Below, one piece after another: positions 44,366-51,776 of a stretch of 64,000 nt of DNA. Each line of letters begins with the position of its first letter. The stretch's first letter is position 1. Under the pieces are notes generated by a model. That model ran no database searches. It was not told where the DNA came from and was given only the letters and a program-made list of their open reading frames with translations. A program made the position numbers and the translations under genes. This stretch comes from an uncultured Lachnospiraceae bacterium (GTDB taxonomy: Bacteria > Bacillota > Clostridia > Lachnospirales > Lachnospiraceae): contig URCR01000012.1 of assembly GCA_900546325.1 (NCBI GenBank), positions 4,771-68,770 of the forward strand, read 5' to 3'.

Positions 44366-44734
44366 TCACATTGATTCCGGTATGGAATCATAATGGATAA
44401 TCAACAGATAATCTCCCGCGCTTAAATCATTAAACCACATCCCGTTTAATTCCTTTACTTCCTTAATGTATCTGGAAATTGTCTTTCTGTCAGAATCTTT
44501 TGCATAAGTTTCTGCGAGACTCCGCAAGGTGTCGCCTTCCTGAATCTGAATACTTTTATAATACTTTCCAATAACAGGCTCCTCGGATGCATTGCCGTGT
44601 GCATTGGTGAACAAAATGCTGCCAACTGCACTGATATAGAATGCCACTAAGATTGAAAAAAACGAAACAATACATTTCCTTCTCCTTGCTCTTTTTTTCC
44701 TGATTTTGACTGCATATGCTCTGTGCTTACTCAT
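44366..44734 (-). CDS. LysM-domain membrane protein, YneA-like SOS division inhibitor candidate
   Basis: This 122-residue protein has a very basic cytoplasmic start (KIRKKRARRRK), one membrane helix (about residues 22-43) and an extracytoplasmic LysM domain (IQIQEGDTLRSLAETYAKDS). This is the layout of YneA, the Bacillus inhibitor of division induced by DNA damage. As in Bacillus, it is divergent from lexA, and LexA boxes lie between the two. ATG 44734 follows AGAGGAAG; GTG 44743 is an alternative. The identification rests on layout and context. Confidence 0.72.
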   Translation of the reverse strand: MSKHRAYAVKIRKKRARRRKCIVSFFSILVAFYISAVGSILFTNAHGNASEEPVIGKYYKSIQIQEGDTLRSLAETYAKDSDRKTISRYIKEVKELNGMWFNDLSAGDYLLIIHYDSIPESM

Positions 44735-44787
44735 CTCTCCCACTTCCTCTTTCTTTTAAAATTGTAATTCGTATGTCCTTCTTTTTT

Positions 44788-44814
44788 CGAACAAATGTTG
44801 CGAACGCCTGTTCT
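44788..44814. promoter_or_regulatory. Two adjacent LexA (SOS) boxes, YneA-proximal
   Basis: CGAACAAATGTTGC (44788-44801) and CGAACGCCTGTTCT (44801-44814) each match the Gram-positive box CGAACRNRYGTTYG with a few mismatches. They are nearer to the LysM gene and probably repress it. Confidence 0.6.
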
Positions 44815-44833
44815 TTACACGAATTATATATCA

Positions 44834-44847
44834 CGAACAAACGTTTG
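44834..44847. promoter_or_regulatory. Consensus LexA box
   Basis: CGAACAAACGTTTG is a perfect match to CGAACRNRYGTTYG. It lies midway between the divergent genes. Confidence 0.85.
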
Positions 44848-44869
44848 TCAATAAAGAGAACATACTTTC

Positions 44870-44883
44870 TAAACATTTGTTTG
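44870..44883. promoter_or_regulatory. LexA-like box overlapping the lexA promoter
   Basis: TAAACATTTGTTTG matches the box at 11 of 14 positions and covers the first bases of the lexA -35 box. This is the expected place for autorepression. Confidence 0.5.
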
Positions 44884-44909
44884 CTTTTTTTCTTTGCGTA
44901 TGGTAAAAT
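44881..44909 (+). promoter_or_regulatory. lexA promoter
   Basis: TTGCTT (44881-44886), exactly 17 bp, TAAAAT (44904-44909). The start codon is 31 bp further on, with GGGAGG between. Confidence 0.65.
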
Positions 44910-44939
44910 GATTGCAGAATACAAAAGGGAGGCTTTTTT

Positions 44940-45557
44940 ATGCCACTAGGAAAGATCAGTAAAAAGCAAGAAGAAATTTTAGAGTATATCAAATCAGAAT
45001 TGTTATCAAAAGGGTATCCTCCGGCAGTCCGTGAGATCTGTGAGGCAGTCCATTTGAAATCCACCTCTTCTGTCCACTCTCACCTCGAGACTCTGGAGAA
45101 GAACGGATATATCCGCCGGGATCCGACAAAACCTCGTGCAATTGAAATCATGGATGACACATTCAATCTCACAAGGAGAGAGGTCGTGAATGTGCCTGTT
45201 ATCGGACGTGTTGCTGCCGGAGAGCCGATTCTTGCGGAGGAGAATATTGAAAATTATTTTCCAATCCCGATGGAGTTTATGCCAAATGAAAAGACATTCC
45301 TTCTTTCTGTCAAGGGCGAAAGCATGATCAATGCGGGAATTTTAAATGGAGATTATGTACTTGTCAAACAGCAGCCAAATGCTGAGAATGGAGATATGAT
45401 CGTTGCGCTCATTGAGGATGGGGCAACGGTAAAGAGATTTTTTAAAGAAGAAGGTGTTTATCGTCTTCAGCCGGAGAATGATTTTATGGATCCGATCATT
45501 GTAGAAAGTGTAGAAATTCTCGGAAAAGTAATCGGTGTATTCCGATTTATGAAATAG
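44940..45557 (+). CDS. lexA: SOS regulator LexA
   Basis: This 205-residue repressor has an N-terminal winged helix (VREICEAVHLKSTSSVHSHLETLE). The autocleavage site is A93-G94 in GRVAAGEPI. The Ser-Lys dyad is S128 in VKGESM and K165 in ATVKRF. RecA-stimulated self-cleavage relieves repression after DNA damage. Promoter and boxes upstream support self-control and shared control with the divergent LysM gene. Confidence 0.97.
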   Translation: MPLGKISKKQEEILEYIKSELLSKGYPPAVREICEAVHLKSTSSVHSHLETLEKNGYIRRDPTKPRAIEIMDDTFNLTRREVVNVPVIGRVAAGEPILAEENIENYFPIPMEFMPNEKTFLLSVKGESMINAGILNGDYVLVKQQPNAENGDMIVALIEDGATVKRFFKEEGVYRLQPENDFMDPIIVESVEILGKVIGVFRFMK

Positions 45558-45594
45558 TCCTAAAGGAACGTAAAGTACTTTTGTCACACAATCT

Positions 45595-45652
45595 AACGGG
45601 GAAGAATAAAACCTCTGTCGTTCTACTCTCCCCCGTTCCTGTCAATTTTTTT
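45595..45652 (+). terminator. Terminator after lexA
   Basis: AACGGGGA (45595-45602) and TCCCCGTT (45629-45636) pair across a 26-nt loop, and eight T follow at 45645-45652. The long loop makes it less certain than the others. Confidence 0.55.
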
Positions 45653-45714
45653 GTTCTTTCACAATTATTTATCTGAACATTTTGTATTCAATTTTCTCTT
45701 CCCCGGATTATTGT

Positions 45715-46557
45715 CTAAAAAATAATATGAACTGTTTTATCAGAAACAAGTTTTGCAAACAATTCGTTATCTACTAATTCTGTAACTAATATGATTGCAT
45801 GATCATTCTGCTCTTTACTATACGTAATCTTCCGTACATCTTTTCTATAATCATTAAGATTATCTATGCTAATTTTTCCCTCTCTTACAAGTTGGCATAA
45901 TATAGCATCATTGCTCTTATAAGAAACTGGCACCGGCATTTTTGCCACAAATACCTTCCTTAAACCAGTCTCCGCTTTTCTCTGGAAATCATATGTATCA
46001 CCGTCTTGAGAATATATAGTCAGCGTCTTTGTTTCAGAGTAATACCATGATACAATCTCAGACAAAATCGTAATTGATACTTCACCGGCATTTTTCTTTT
46101 TCATTCTACCAGTAGACAGCATCTCTTCAGAGATTGGCCATTCATCATATAATCTTTTAATCCAATCCTTATATTCTTCCATATCAAGCGGATCTGCTTT
46201 TTCAACATGTCGACGCAAATAACTTCTGATCATTGCCAACTGACGTGTTGATGCAAGGACGATCTGATAAAGGTTCCCCTCTTCACTATTTGTCAAATCC
46301 GAGTATGCTTCCTCTTTAATGCAGTATATCGGATATCCCTGTTCTATCAAAGCTTGTACATAATTGGCTCTTCCTTGGGCATCATTTATTTCAGTTAACA
46401 CCCATTCAGGAATCAAAATCAAATCATAATCTTTCAGTACGGCCTCTGGCTGTAAGCCTTTCATTTTCAAACCCTGCATAAAAGAGATTGATGAAGTATC
46501 CAAAAGAGCGATATGTCTTTTGCCATCTATTTTTTTGATTTTTTCTATATCTATCAT
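45715..46557 (-). CDS. PIN-like nuclease, third gene of an XRE/ImmA/PIN unit
   Basis: This 280-residue protein has the PIN acid set: D20 in IALLDTSSI, E56 in PEWVLTEIND, E159 in NAGEVSI and D185/D187 in YSQDGDTYDF. The two ends of the fold are separated by about 100 residues, longer than in VapC toxins. A further 90 residues follow. PIN proteins usually cut RNA. Its start overlaps the end of the peptidase gene by 4 bp, which indicates coupled translation. I infer a toxin or regulatory RNase held in check by the upstream genes. No VapB-like antitoxin is present. Confidence 0.6.
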   Translation of the reverse strand: MIDIEKIKKIDGKRHIALLDTSSISFMQGLKMKGLQPEAVLKDYDLILIPEWVLTEINDAQGRANYVQALIEQGYPIYCIKEEAYSDLTNSEEGNLYQIVLASTRQLAMIRSYLRRHVEKADPLDMEEYKDWIKRLYDEWPISEEMLSTGRMKKKNAGEVSITILSEIVSWYYSETKTLTIYSQDGDTYDFQRKAETGLRKVFVAKMPVPVSYKSNDAILCQLVREGKISIDNLNDYRKDVRKITYSKEQNDHAIILVTELVDNELFAKLVSDKTVHIIF

Positions 46558-47336
46558 TCGCCCCTCCTTGTTATCATAGCAATTTCAGCCATAATGTTCT
46601 TTAAATACTCCTCATTATCCTCGTGATAATGAAGTTCCGGATTTTCTTCCCTTGTCCTCTTTATTTTCTCCTGTAAAGAAGATGTATTGACAACATAGGA
46701 AGGGCTTACTAAGCTATCATCCAATCCAAGCATTCTAAATCTGTTTGGTAAATCATTAAACTGAAGATCAAATACTTCTTTGATTCTGCCACAAAGCTTT
46801 TCATTTTCACTTTGAATAGCATACTCATATAATGATACTAACACAGCTTTATATGGCGCCTGAAATGTCGACATACAATGAAAAATTTTCGAAACAAACT
46901 CCATTTCCGGAAGTTCCGTAAAATATCTGTCAACACCATTTAACAGCATACAGGCAGCAAAATACTCTGCTTTTCTCTCTTCTAATGTATTGTCGGTTTC
47001 AATAAAATGATCAAACGATACTTTATCAAATATCAAATGATAGATCTCATGCCATGCCGCAAAATATTGGTTTGCTCTTGGAAGAGCAGTATTTATAACA
47101 GGAATAATTTTTTTGTCCTTAACAAATATTGCCCCACTCCAGAATTTATCTTCTATAGGCATCTGAATCAAACCAAATCCCTGCAAAATTAGTAGTGCAA
47201 GCTGTGGAGCTGATGCAACTTTCATTATTGATGGATTTGTCTGAAGTCTAATTGCCTGTGCTAAAACTTCTTCCTTAATCTCATGATTCTTTTTTATAAC
47301 AAGTTCCAGGTTTTGGGCAGTAATTAATTCACTCAT
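46554..47336 (-). CDS. ImmA/IrrE-family metallopeptidase (COG2856)
   Basis: This 260-residue protein has the zinc motif H96-E-I-Y-H100 (AAWHEIYHLIFD) and a downstream acidic ligand E124 in RKAEYFAACMLL, as in ImmA and IrrE. The C-terminal 100 residues are a helical region of unknown role. Family members cleave a partner XRE repressor or antitoxin when a signal appears. An XRE gene lies just upstream here, and a PIN-like gene overlaps downstream. The first gene lies 216 bp upstream across a palindromic element. Confidence 0.85.
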   Translation of the reverse strand: MSELITAQNLELVIKKNHEIKEEVLAQAIRLQTNPSIMKVASAPQLALLILQGFGLIQMPIEDKFWSGAIFVKDKKIIPVINTALPRANQYFAAWHEIYHLIFDKVSFDHFIETDNTLEERKAEYFAACMLLNGVDRYFTELPEMEFVSKIFHCMSTFQAPYKAVLVSLYEYAIQSENEKLCGRIKEVFDLQFNDLPNRFRMLGLDDSLVSPSYVVNTSSLQEKIKRTREENPELHYHEDNEEYLKNIMAEIAMITRRGE

Positions 47337-47409
47337 CTAATCCACGTCTCCATTTCATTTCGATTGGCACAAAACTACAGCCTAGCAGACTATATGTACC
47401 CTTAATGTA

Positions 47410-47547
47410 AACTATTCAGCAGCCACTGTTCCGCGAGGTGTTTTGGCATGAATATGCCAAAATCCCGAGACATACAAGCCAAAATGCCATCACCGAAGGT
47501 GATTTAGAATGCATTTTGACTAGTAACTGTGAAGATACTGAACAGTT
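47410..47547. repeat. 138-bp palindromic, MITE- or REP-like element inside the XRE/ImmA/PIN unit
   Basis: The ends AACTATTCAG (47410-47419) and CTGAACAGTT (47538-47547) are inverted repeats with one mismatch. Inside are TTTTGGCAT/ATGCCAAAA (47441-47449, 47454-47462), ATCACC/GGTGAT and AAAATGC/GCATTTT. No coding frame fits. It could be a non-autonomous mobile repeat or a structured RNA affecting the operon. Confidence 0.55.
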
Positions 47548-47552
47548 ACCTC

Positions 47553-47921
47553 TTAATAATAAATTGCACATAAATCGATAACATCAAGGAGCAAATTATA
47601 CTGCTTCTTTGCTGTATCGCTCATTTCATGATCCATCGGTGCATTTTGTGAATACACTGTCGCTACAGCGAGCTTTGTCGGAGTTGAATGATACAACATC
47701 AAATCTTCTACCGTCATATTGAGCAATTTCAGTATTTTCTGCAAATGGCGATCAAATGAACTCTTATTATCTATACTGCCATTCAGCAACTTATCAAGTG
47801 TTGGCCGTGAAATGTCAGCCTTTGCCGCAAAGGATACTTTTGTATAACCCATATCTCTAATACAATCTTTTAACTTTGAAGCCACCAGACTTCTCTGTTC
47901 AAATAATTCATCAAACTTCAT
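47553..47921 (-). CDS. XRE-family helix-turn-helix protein, first gene of the XRE/ImmA/PIN unit
   Basis: This 122-residue protein has an HTH_3 domain at about residues 14-70 (MGYTKVSFAAKADISRPTLDKLLNG). A 50-residue tail follows that ends in an unusual hydrophobic, aromatic stretch (LLDVIDLCAIYY). ATG 47921 follows a strong AGGAGGTCATC site. It likely represses its own promoter at 47956-47984 and may be the peptidase target. This is inferred from related XRE/COG2856 pairs. Confidence 0.8.
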   Translation of the reverse strand: MKFDELFEQRSLVASKLKDCIRDMGYTKVSFAAKADISRPTLDKLLNGSIDNKSSFDRHLQKILKLLNMTVEDLMLYHSTPTKLAVATVYSQNAPMDHEMSDTAKKQYNLLLDVIDLCAIYY

Positions 47922-47955
47922 TGTGATGACCTCCTTTTCTCTTTCTTACTCTAAT

Positions 47956-47984
47956 TATATGCAGAAGAAGAGAATTTATCAATA
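47956..47984 (-). promoter_or_regulatory. Promoter of the XRE/ImmA/PIN unit
   Basis: On the minus strand TTGATA (47979-47984), exactly 17 bp and a perfect TATAAT (47956-47961) lie 35 bp before the XRE start. This is one of the best promoters in the window. No clear operator palindrome was seen in it. Confidence 0.7.
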
Positions 47985-48002
47985 GTGCTGTAAAATATTT
48001 TT

Positions 48003-48101
48003 TTACATTTTAACATCATACCTCATAATTTCCAACCGAAGATCCACCAGTCTGTTTATCTTAGCATCAATCTTCTGCTCATACTCCCATATCTTTTCTA
48101 T
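48003..48101 (-). pseudogene. Possible remnant of a phage-type DUF1492-like gene
   Basis: A minus-strand frame ends with EYEQKIDAKINRLVDL and then RLEIM shortly before TAA at 48003. It resembles the IDRLVDLKREIM region of phage RinA/DUF1492-type proteins. It has no start of its own and overlaps the last codons of the kinase at 48079. It is short, so chance similarity is possible. Confidence 0.3.
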
Positions 48102-48996
48102 TGTATAGAGGAAAGCTGATTACAATCTCAAATAAGGTTCCATTTTTCCTCGCTGCAATCTTTCCGTTCATTTTTAAGACAAACTCTTTTGCAATGGCTA
48201 ACCCAAGTCCGGTGGAATTTTTACTTCGTGCTTCATCTGCTTTGTAGAAGCGTTCAAAGATACGTTCTGTATCGATTGACACCTCTTGGGAAACTTTATT
48301 TTGGATCGTAAGATGTGCCTCCGATCCTTTCTTCTCTAGTTGAACAAAAACTTCTTTTTCTCCATGGTCCAGCGCATTCTTTAATACATTTTGTATAATT
48401 CTCTGAAGTGCCTGCGGATTGCCGAAAATACACAGAGGTTCTTCTGTCAGCTGAAATTGTGGAGAAATTTCCTGCTGCATCCATGTATCATAATAAGAAA
48501 ACATAACCTCTTTTACGATCCGATTCCACTGGATTGGTTCTAACGGAAGGGAGTATGACTCATTCTGCAATTTTGTGTAAGTAAACAGCTCTTCCAGCAT
48601 TTCTTTCAGATTGTCGATCCTTTCCTGAATAACAGCTACATACCGTCTTCGATCGTCCTCATTTTCACTTGTCTCAAGCAACTGAAAATAGCCATCGAGC
48701 GATGTGAGCGGAGTGCGGATATCATGGGAAAGATTCGTATACGTATCTGAAATTGCCTGTTCCTTTTTTCGATAAGATTTCCGCTCTTCTTTCTGATCTG
48801 CCAAAAAGTCATTCAGAACTGTAGAGAGTTCTGCAAAACTTCCTTTGGAAAAATCTGTTGTAATCATCATATTACTGTCATGTTCTTTTAGAAAACGAAG
48901 CTGACGACAGATGTCATTGATCTGCTGCTTGTATTTCCATAGAACACATAAAAGGACACATATGACTGCCAGTAAAACTCCAATCAATATCATCAT
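48079..48996 (-). CDS. Sensor histidine kinase (module 2)
   Basis: This 305-residue kinase has one membrane helix (about residues 3-20). The HisKA motif NLSHDIRTPLTSLDGYF carries H91. The ATP domain has VLKNALDHGE and STGLGLAIA. It lacks an extracellular sensor, like the kinase at 2951, and again follows an ATPase and permease. The last residues (NRKDMGV) run into a possible phage-gene remnant, so the natural C terminus may have been changed. GAGGA precedes ATG 48996. Confidence 0.87.
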   Translation of the reverse strand: MMILIGVLLAVICVLLCVLWKYKQQINDICRQLRFLKEHDSNMMITTDFSKGSFAELSTVLNDFLADQKEERKSYRKKEQAISDTYTNLSHDIRTPLTSLDGYFQLLETSENEDDRRRYVAVIQERIDNLKEMLEELFTYTKLQNESYSLPLEPIQWNRIVKEVMFSYYDTWMQQEISPQFQLTEEPLCIFGNPQALQRIIQNVLKNALDHGEKEVFVQLEKKGSEAHLTIQNKVSQEVSIDTERIFERFYKADEARSKNSTGLGLAIAKEFVLKMNGKIAARKNGTLFEIVISFPLYNRKDMGV

Positions 48997-49036
48997 ATTG
49001 TCAAATCCTCTGTGTGATTATTATTGAAAAGTTGTT

Positions 49037-49885
49037 TTAAATATCTCTCCGGTCAAATACAATGCCTGTGATCCACACAGCCAGTATGAGAAAGACTACC
49101 GCAACTACAGCAGCATGCCCTGCCGTTTCTGCAGAGATCTGCATTCCGATCAGTGAAATATTTCCGGTAATCGTATACTCTCTCGTATGCCAGCCGGATA
49201 TTCCCATCCGGTTGACAAATTTATCAGGGAAGCCATAGAAGATCAACTGAAAGTTGATACATAAACCAATAGAAAGCGCTGTTGCCAGGATATTATTTTT
49301 TAAAATAACCGCAAGCATCATCATAGTAAGTATGAAGGCATAATGAAGCAATGTCTGGATCCCAAGGTAATACAGGAAATCTTTCCACGGCCCCCATTCC
49401 ACATAACCGAAAAATAATTGACTGCAGACTGCCTGAATCGGTATGAGAAATCCCATGCTTCCAACACAGTACACCAACAGGCTGAGCGTTTTTGCATAGA
49501 TGAGAGATTTTCGGTTCCTTATCTGCCCTGCAATATTTTTTACATACCCGCTTGTAATATCCGCTGTTGCATAGATCACAGTAAAGCAGGCAAAAACAAG
49601 GGCAATCAGCTTTGATTTTATATTTGCAAAAAAGAGATCGTAAACCGTCACCCGGGCATTTGCCTCAGTCGGAATGGTAACAGAAATCGTCGCAACGGAT
49701 TCTGTCTGTGCTTCTCTCAAAAACAATTCATGCAGTTCCTGCCGCTCTTCTGGAGTAGACTTCTTCCACTCTTCTGCGGACATGTTTGTGGAAAACAGCA
49801 TTGTAAGGATCAAACAGATTCCGGCAATATAAAAACTCTTGGATTTTAACATTCGGTAAAACTCCATACGGATTACATTAAGCAT
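49037..49885 (-). CDS. ABC-2 type transporter permease (module 2)
   Basis: This 282-residue membrane protein has about six hydrophobic segments: the first at about residues 17-30, then a long external loop, then a cluster from residue 85 on. The start at 49885 has AGGAGGTG 6 bp upstream; GTG 49894 is in frame but overlaps that site. It overlaps the ATPase gene by 8 bp. With the ATPase it should form an exporter or detoxification pump for an envelope-active compound. The substrate is unknown. Confidence 0.8.
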   Translation of the reverse strand: MLNVIRMEFYRMLKSKSFYIAGICLILTMLFSTNMSAEEWKKSTPEERQELHELFLREAQTESVATISVTIPTEANARVTVYDLFFANIKSKLIALVFACFTVIYATADITSGYVKNIAGQIRNRKSLIYAKTLSLLVYCVGSMGFLIPIQAVCSQLFFGYVEWGPWKDFLYYLGIQTLLHYAFILTMMMLAVILKNNILATALSIGLCINFQLIFYGFPDKFVNRMGISGWHTREYTITGNISLIGMQISAETAGHAAVVAVVFLILAVWITGIVFDRRDI

Positions 49886-50795
49886 GTTTTTCACCTCCTG
49901 TCAGATTCAGAAAATAGCTCTCCAGTTCCTCGCTTTGAATGCTGATACTTCTGACAACAATTCCCTGTTTTGCCAGTTCCATATTGATTACACCACTCTC
50001 CTCCAGGTGCTCGTAAATATGGATCTGCCTGTCATCGATTACCTGATAATTTTTCACTCCCATCTGATCAAGAACCGGAAGTGCCAGTCTTGGTTCATCA
50101 AGAATCAGCTCCATCCGTTCCCCGCACTTATGAAGAAGTTCTTCCTTTGTCATCTCCTGAAGAAGTGTTCCGTTGTGAATGATTCCATAATGTGTCGCAA
50201 TCTTTGACAATTCTTCCAATATATGGCTGGAAATCAGGATCGTGATCTGCTGCTCCTCATTTAGTTTTAAAATCGTCTCGCGAACTTCTACAATTCCCTG
50301 CGGATCCAGTCCATTGATCGGCTCATCCAGAATAAGGAGATCCGGCTCTCCCACAAGCGCAAGTGCGATTCCAAGTCTCTGCTTCATCCCCAGAGAAAAC
50401 TGTCTGACTTTCTTTTTTCCGGTATCCGGCAAACCGACCGTCTGCAAAAGCTTATCAATATAGCAGGAATCAGTGATGCCGAGCAGCTTCGCTTTGATTT
50501 CCAGATTCTCCCGCGCAGTCATGTTTTTATAAAGTCCCGGCTCCTCGATCAGGCATCCAATCCGGGAACGGATGTTTTTCAATTCCGGCCCGCGGTACCC
50601 GAACAGTTCGATTTCACCGGAAGTTGGGGACGAAAGCCCGCTGATCATTTTTAAGAAAGTGGTCTTGCCGGCGCCATTCCTCCCGATAAATCCATAGATG
50701 GATCCTCTTTTCATATGAAGATTCACATGGTCTACAGCTTTCATATGACCATATTGTTTTGTCAGCCCATATGTTTTTAATAAATATTCACTCAT
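49878..50795 (-). CDS. ABC transporter ATP-binding protein (module 2)
   Basis: This 305-residue ATPase has Walker A GRNGAGKTT, signature FSLGMKQR, Walker B LILDEPINGLDPQG and the switch SSHILEEL. It is close in length and motif order to the ATPase at 1185, and the two share long stretches such as the GSIYGFxGxNGAGKTT block. Both belong to the BcrA/bacitracin-like group. GGAGCAAATAG precedes ATG 50795. Confidence 0.9.
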   Translation of the reverse strand: MSEYLLKTYGLTKQYGHMKAVDHVNLHMKRGSIYGFIGRNGAGKTTFLKMISGLSSPTSGEIELFGYRGPELKNIRSRIGCLIEEPGLYKNMTARENLEIKAKLLGITDSCYIDKLLQTVGLPDTGKKKVRQFSLGMKQRLGIALALVGEPDLLILDEPINGLDPQGIVEVRETILKLNEEQQITILISSHILEELSKIATHYGIIHNGTLLQEMTKEELLHKCGERMELILDEPRLALPVLDQMGVKNYQVIDDRQIHIYEHLEESGVINMELAKQGIVVRSISIQSEELESYFLNLTGGEKHA

Positions 50796-50882
50796 AATCT
50801 ATTTGCTCCTTTCCTTTTTCTGAATTGATTATAGAAAAAAAGGATTAATCAATCGCAAATCATTCTTAAAAAAGAGTAAAGA

Positions 50883-51557
50883 TTACGGATGAAGGCGGAA
50901 TCCGATTCCCCAGATGGTATCGATATATTCATCCTCTGTCACCTGCTTGATTTTCTTTCGGATATTGCTGATGTGAACATCTAAAGTCTTTGTCTCTCCT
51001 ACATAAGGTTCTCCCCATGCATATTCGAAGATCTCTTCTTTGCTGAATACCTTCTTGGGATGCTGAAGAAACAATTCCAGAATCGCAAACTCCTGCCTTG
51101 TGATTCTCGGAAGTATTTCCCCGTCTATGGAAACACGATAGGTATCTTTGTCAATCTCCAGATTACGGTAAATAAGCTTTCTCTGTTCCAAAAGATTCCC
51201 GGTTCTCCGGATCTGTACCTCCACGCGCGCCAGTACCTCCTTGATGTCAAATGGTTTTGTGATATAGTCATCTGCCCCATTATGCAGAAACTCTACCTTC
51301 GAGTCAATCGTATCTCTTGCTGTCAATACGATGGTAGGAGTATTTCCCCTGCTGCGGATTTCTTTTAACACCTCTTCTCCCGGAATGCCCGGAAGCATCA
51401 GATCCAGGAGGATTACCGCATACTGTCTCTGCTCCAGAAGCAGTCTTGCCTCTGTTCCGGAAAATGCCTGTGTGCATAGGTATCCTTCCTTTTCCAGCGC
51501 TTCTTTTAAAAGTGCATTGATATTTATATCGTCTTCCACGATCAATATTGTATTCAT
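50883..51557 (-). CDS. OmpR/PhoB-family response regulator (module 2)
   Basis: This 224-residue regulator has acidic pocket EDD at residues 8-10, phosphoacceptor D52 in LLDLMLPG and the receiver Lys in YITKPF. The C-terminal winged helix has TKTLDVHISNIRKKI and ends DTIWGIGFRLHP. It opens the second RR-ABC-permease-HK unit. GADDYITKPF is canonical, unlike in the paralogue at 431. Confidence 0.93.
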   Translation of the reverse strand: MNTILIVEDDININALLKEALEKEGYLCTQAFSGTEARLLLEQRQYAVILLDLMLPGIPGEEVLKEIRSRGNTPTIVLTARDTIDSKVEFLHNGADDYITKPFDIKEVLARVEVQIRRTGNLLEQRKLIYRNLEIDKDTYRVSIDGEILPRITRQEFAILELFLQHPKKVFSKEEIFEYAWGEPYVGETKTLDVHISNIRKKIKQVTEDEYIDTIWGIGFRLHP

Positions 51558-51590
51558 AGATACTCTGCCTTTCTCTTTGATTCTTTTTTC

Positions 51591-51619
51591 ATTTTATCTT
51601 TGTCAAAGAAGCATGTCAA
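51591..51619 (-). promoter_or_regulatory. Promoter and direct repeats before module 2
   Basis: On the minus strand TTGACA (51614-51619), 17 bp and TAAAAT (51591-51596). The 10-mer GCTTCTTTGA occurs twice at a 24-bp distance in and before the spacer, so it may be bound by the module's own regulator. Confidence 0.6.
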
Positions 51620-51700
51620 CTTCTTTTCAAAGAAGCAGACTGCGCAGGATCATACACAAGATGTTTTTCATTGCATAAGATTTTGAGTAACTTCCTACGT

Positions 51701-51741
51701 AATAAAAAATAAGAGATACTCTCGCTCAAGAGTACCCCTCA
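51701..51741 (-). terminator. Intrinsic terminator of the beta-galactosidase operon
   Basis: On the minus strand GGGGTACTCT and AGAGTATCTC form a 10-bp stem with two G-U pairs and a 6-nt loop, followed by TTATTTTTTATT. It lies 32 bp past the end of the gene. Confidence 0.7.
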
Positions 51742-51743
51742 TT

Positions 51744-51776
51744 GTTCTTTCTATGTTCTTTCTATGTTCTTTCTAT
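51744..51776. repeat. Three perfect tandem 11-mers
   Basis: GTTCTTTCTAT occurs three times without change, overlapping the last codon and stop of the beta-galactosidase gene. It lies between the stop codon and the terminator hairpin. Confidence 0.85.
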
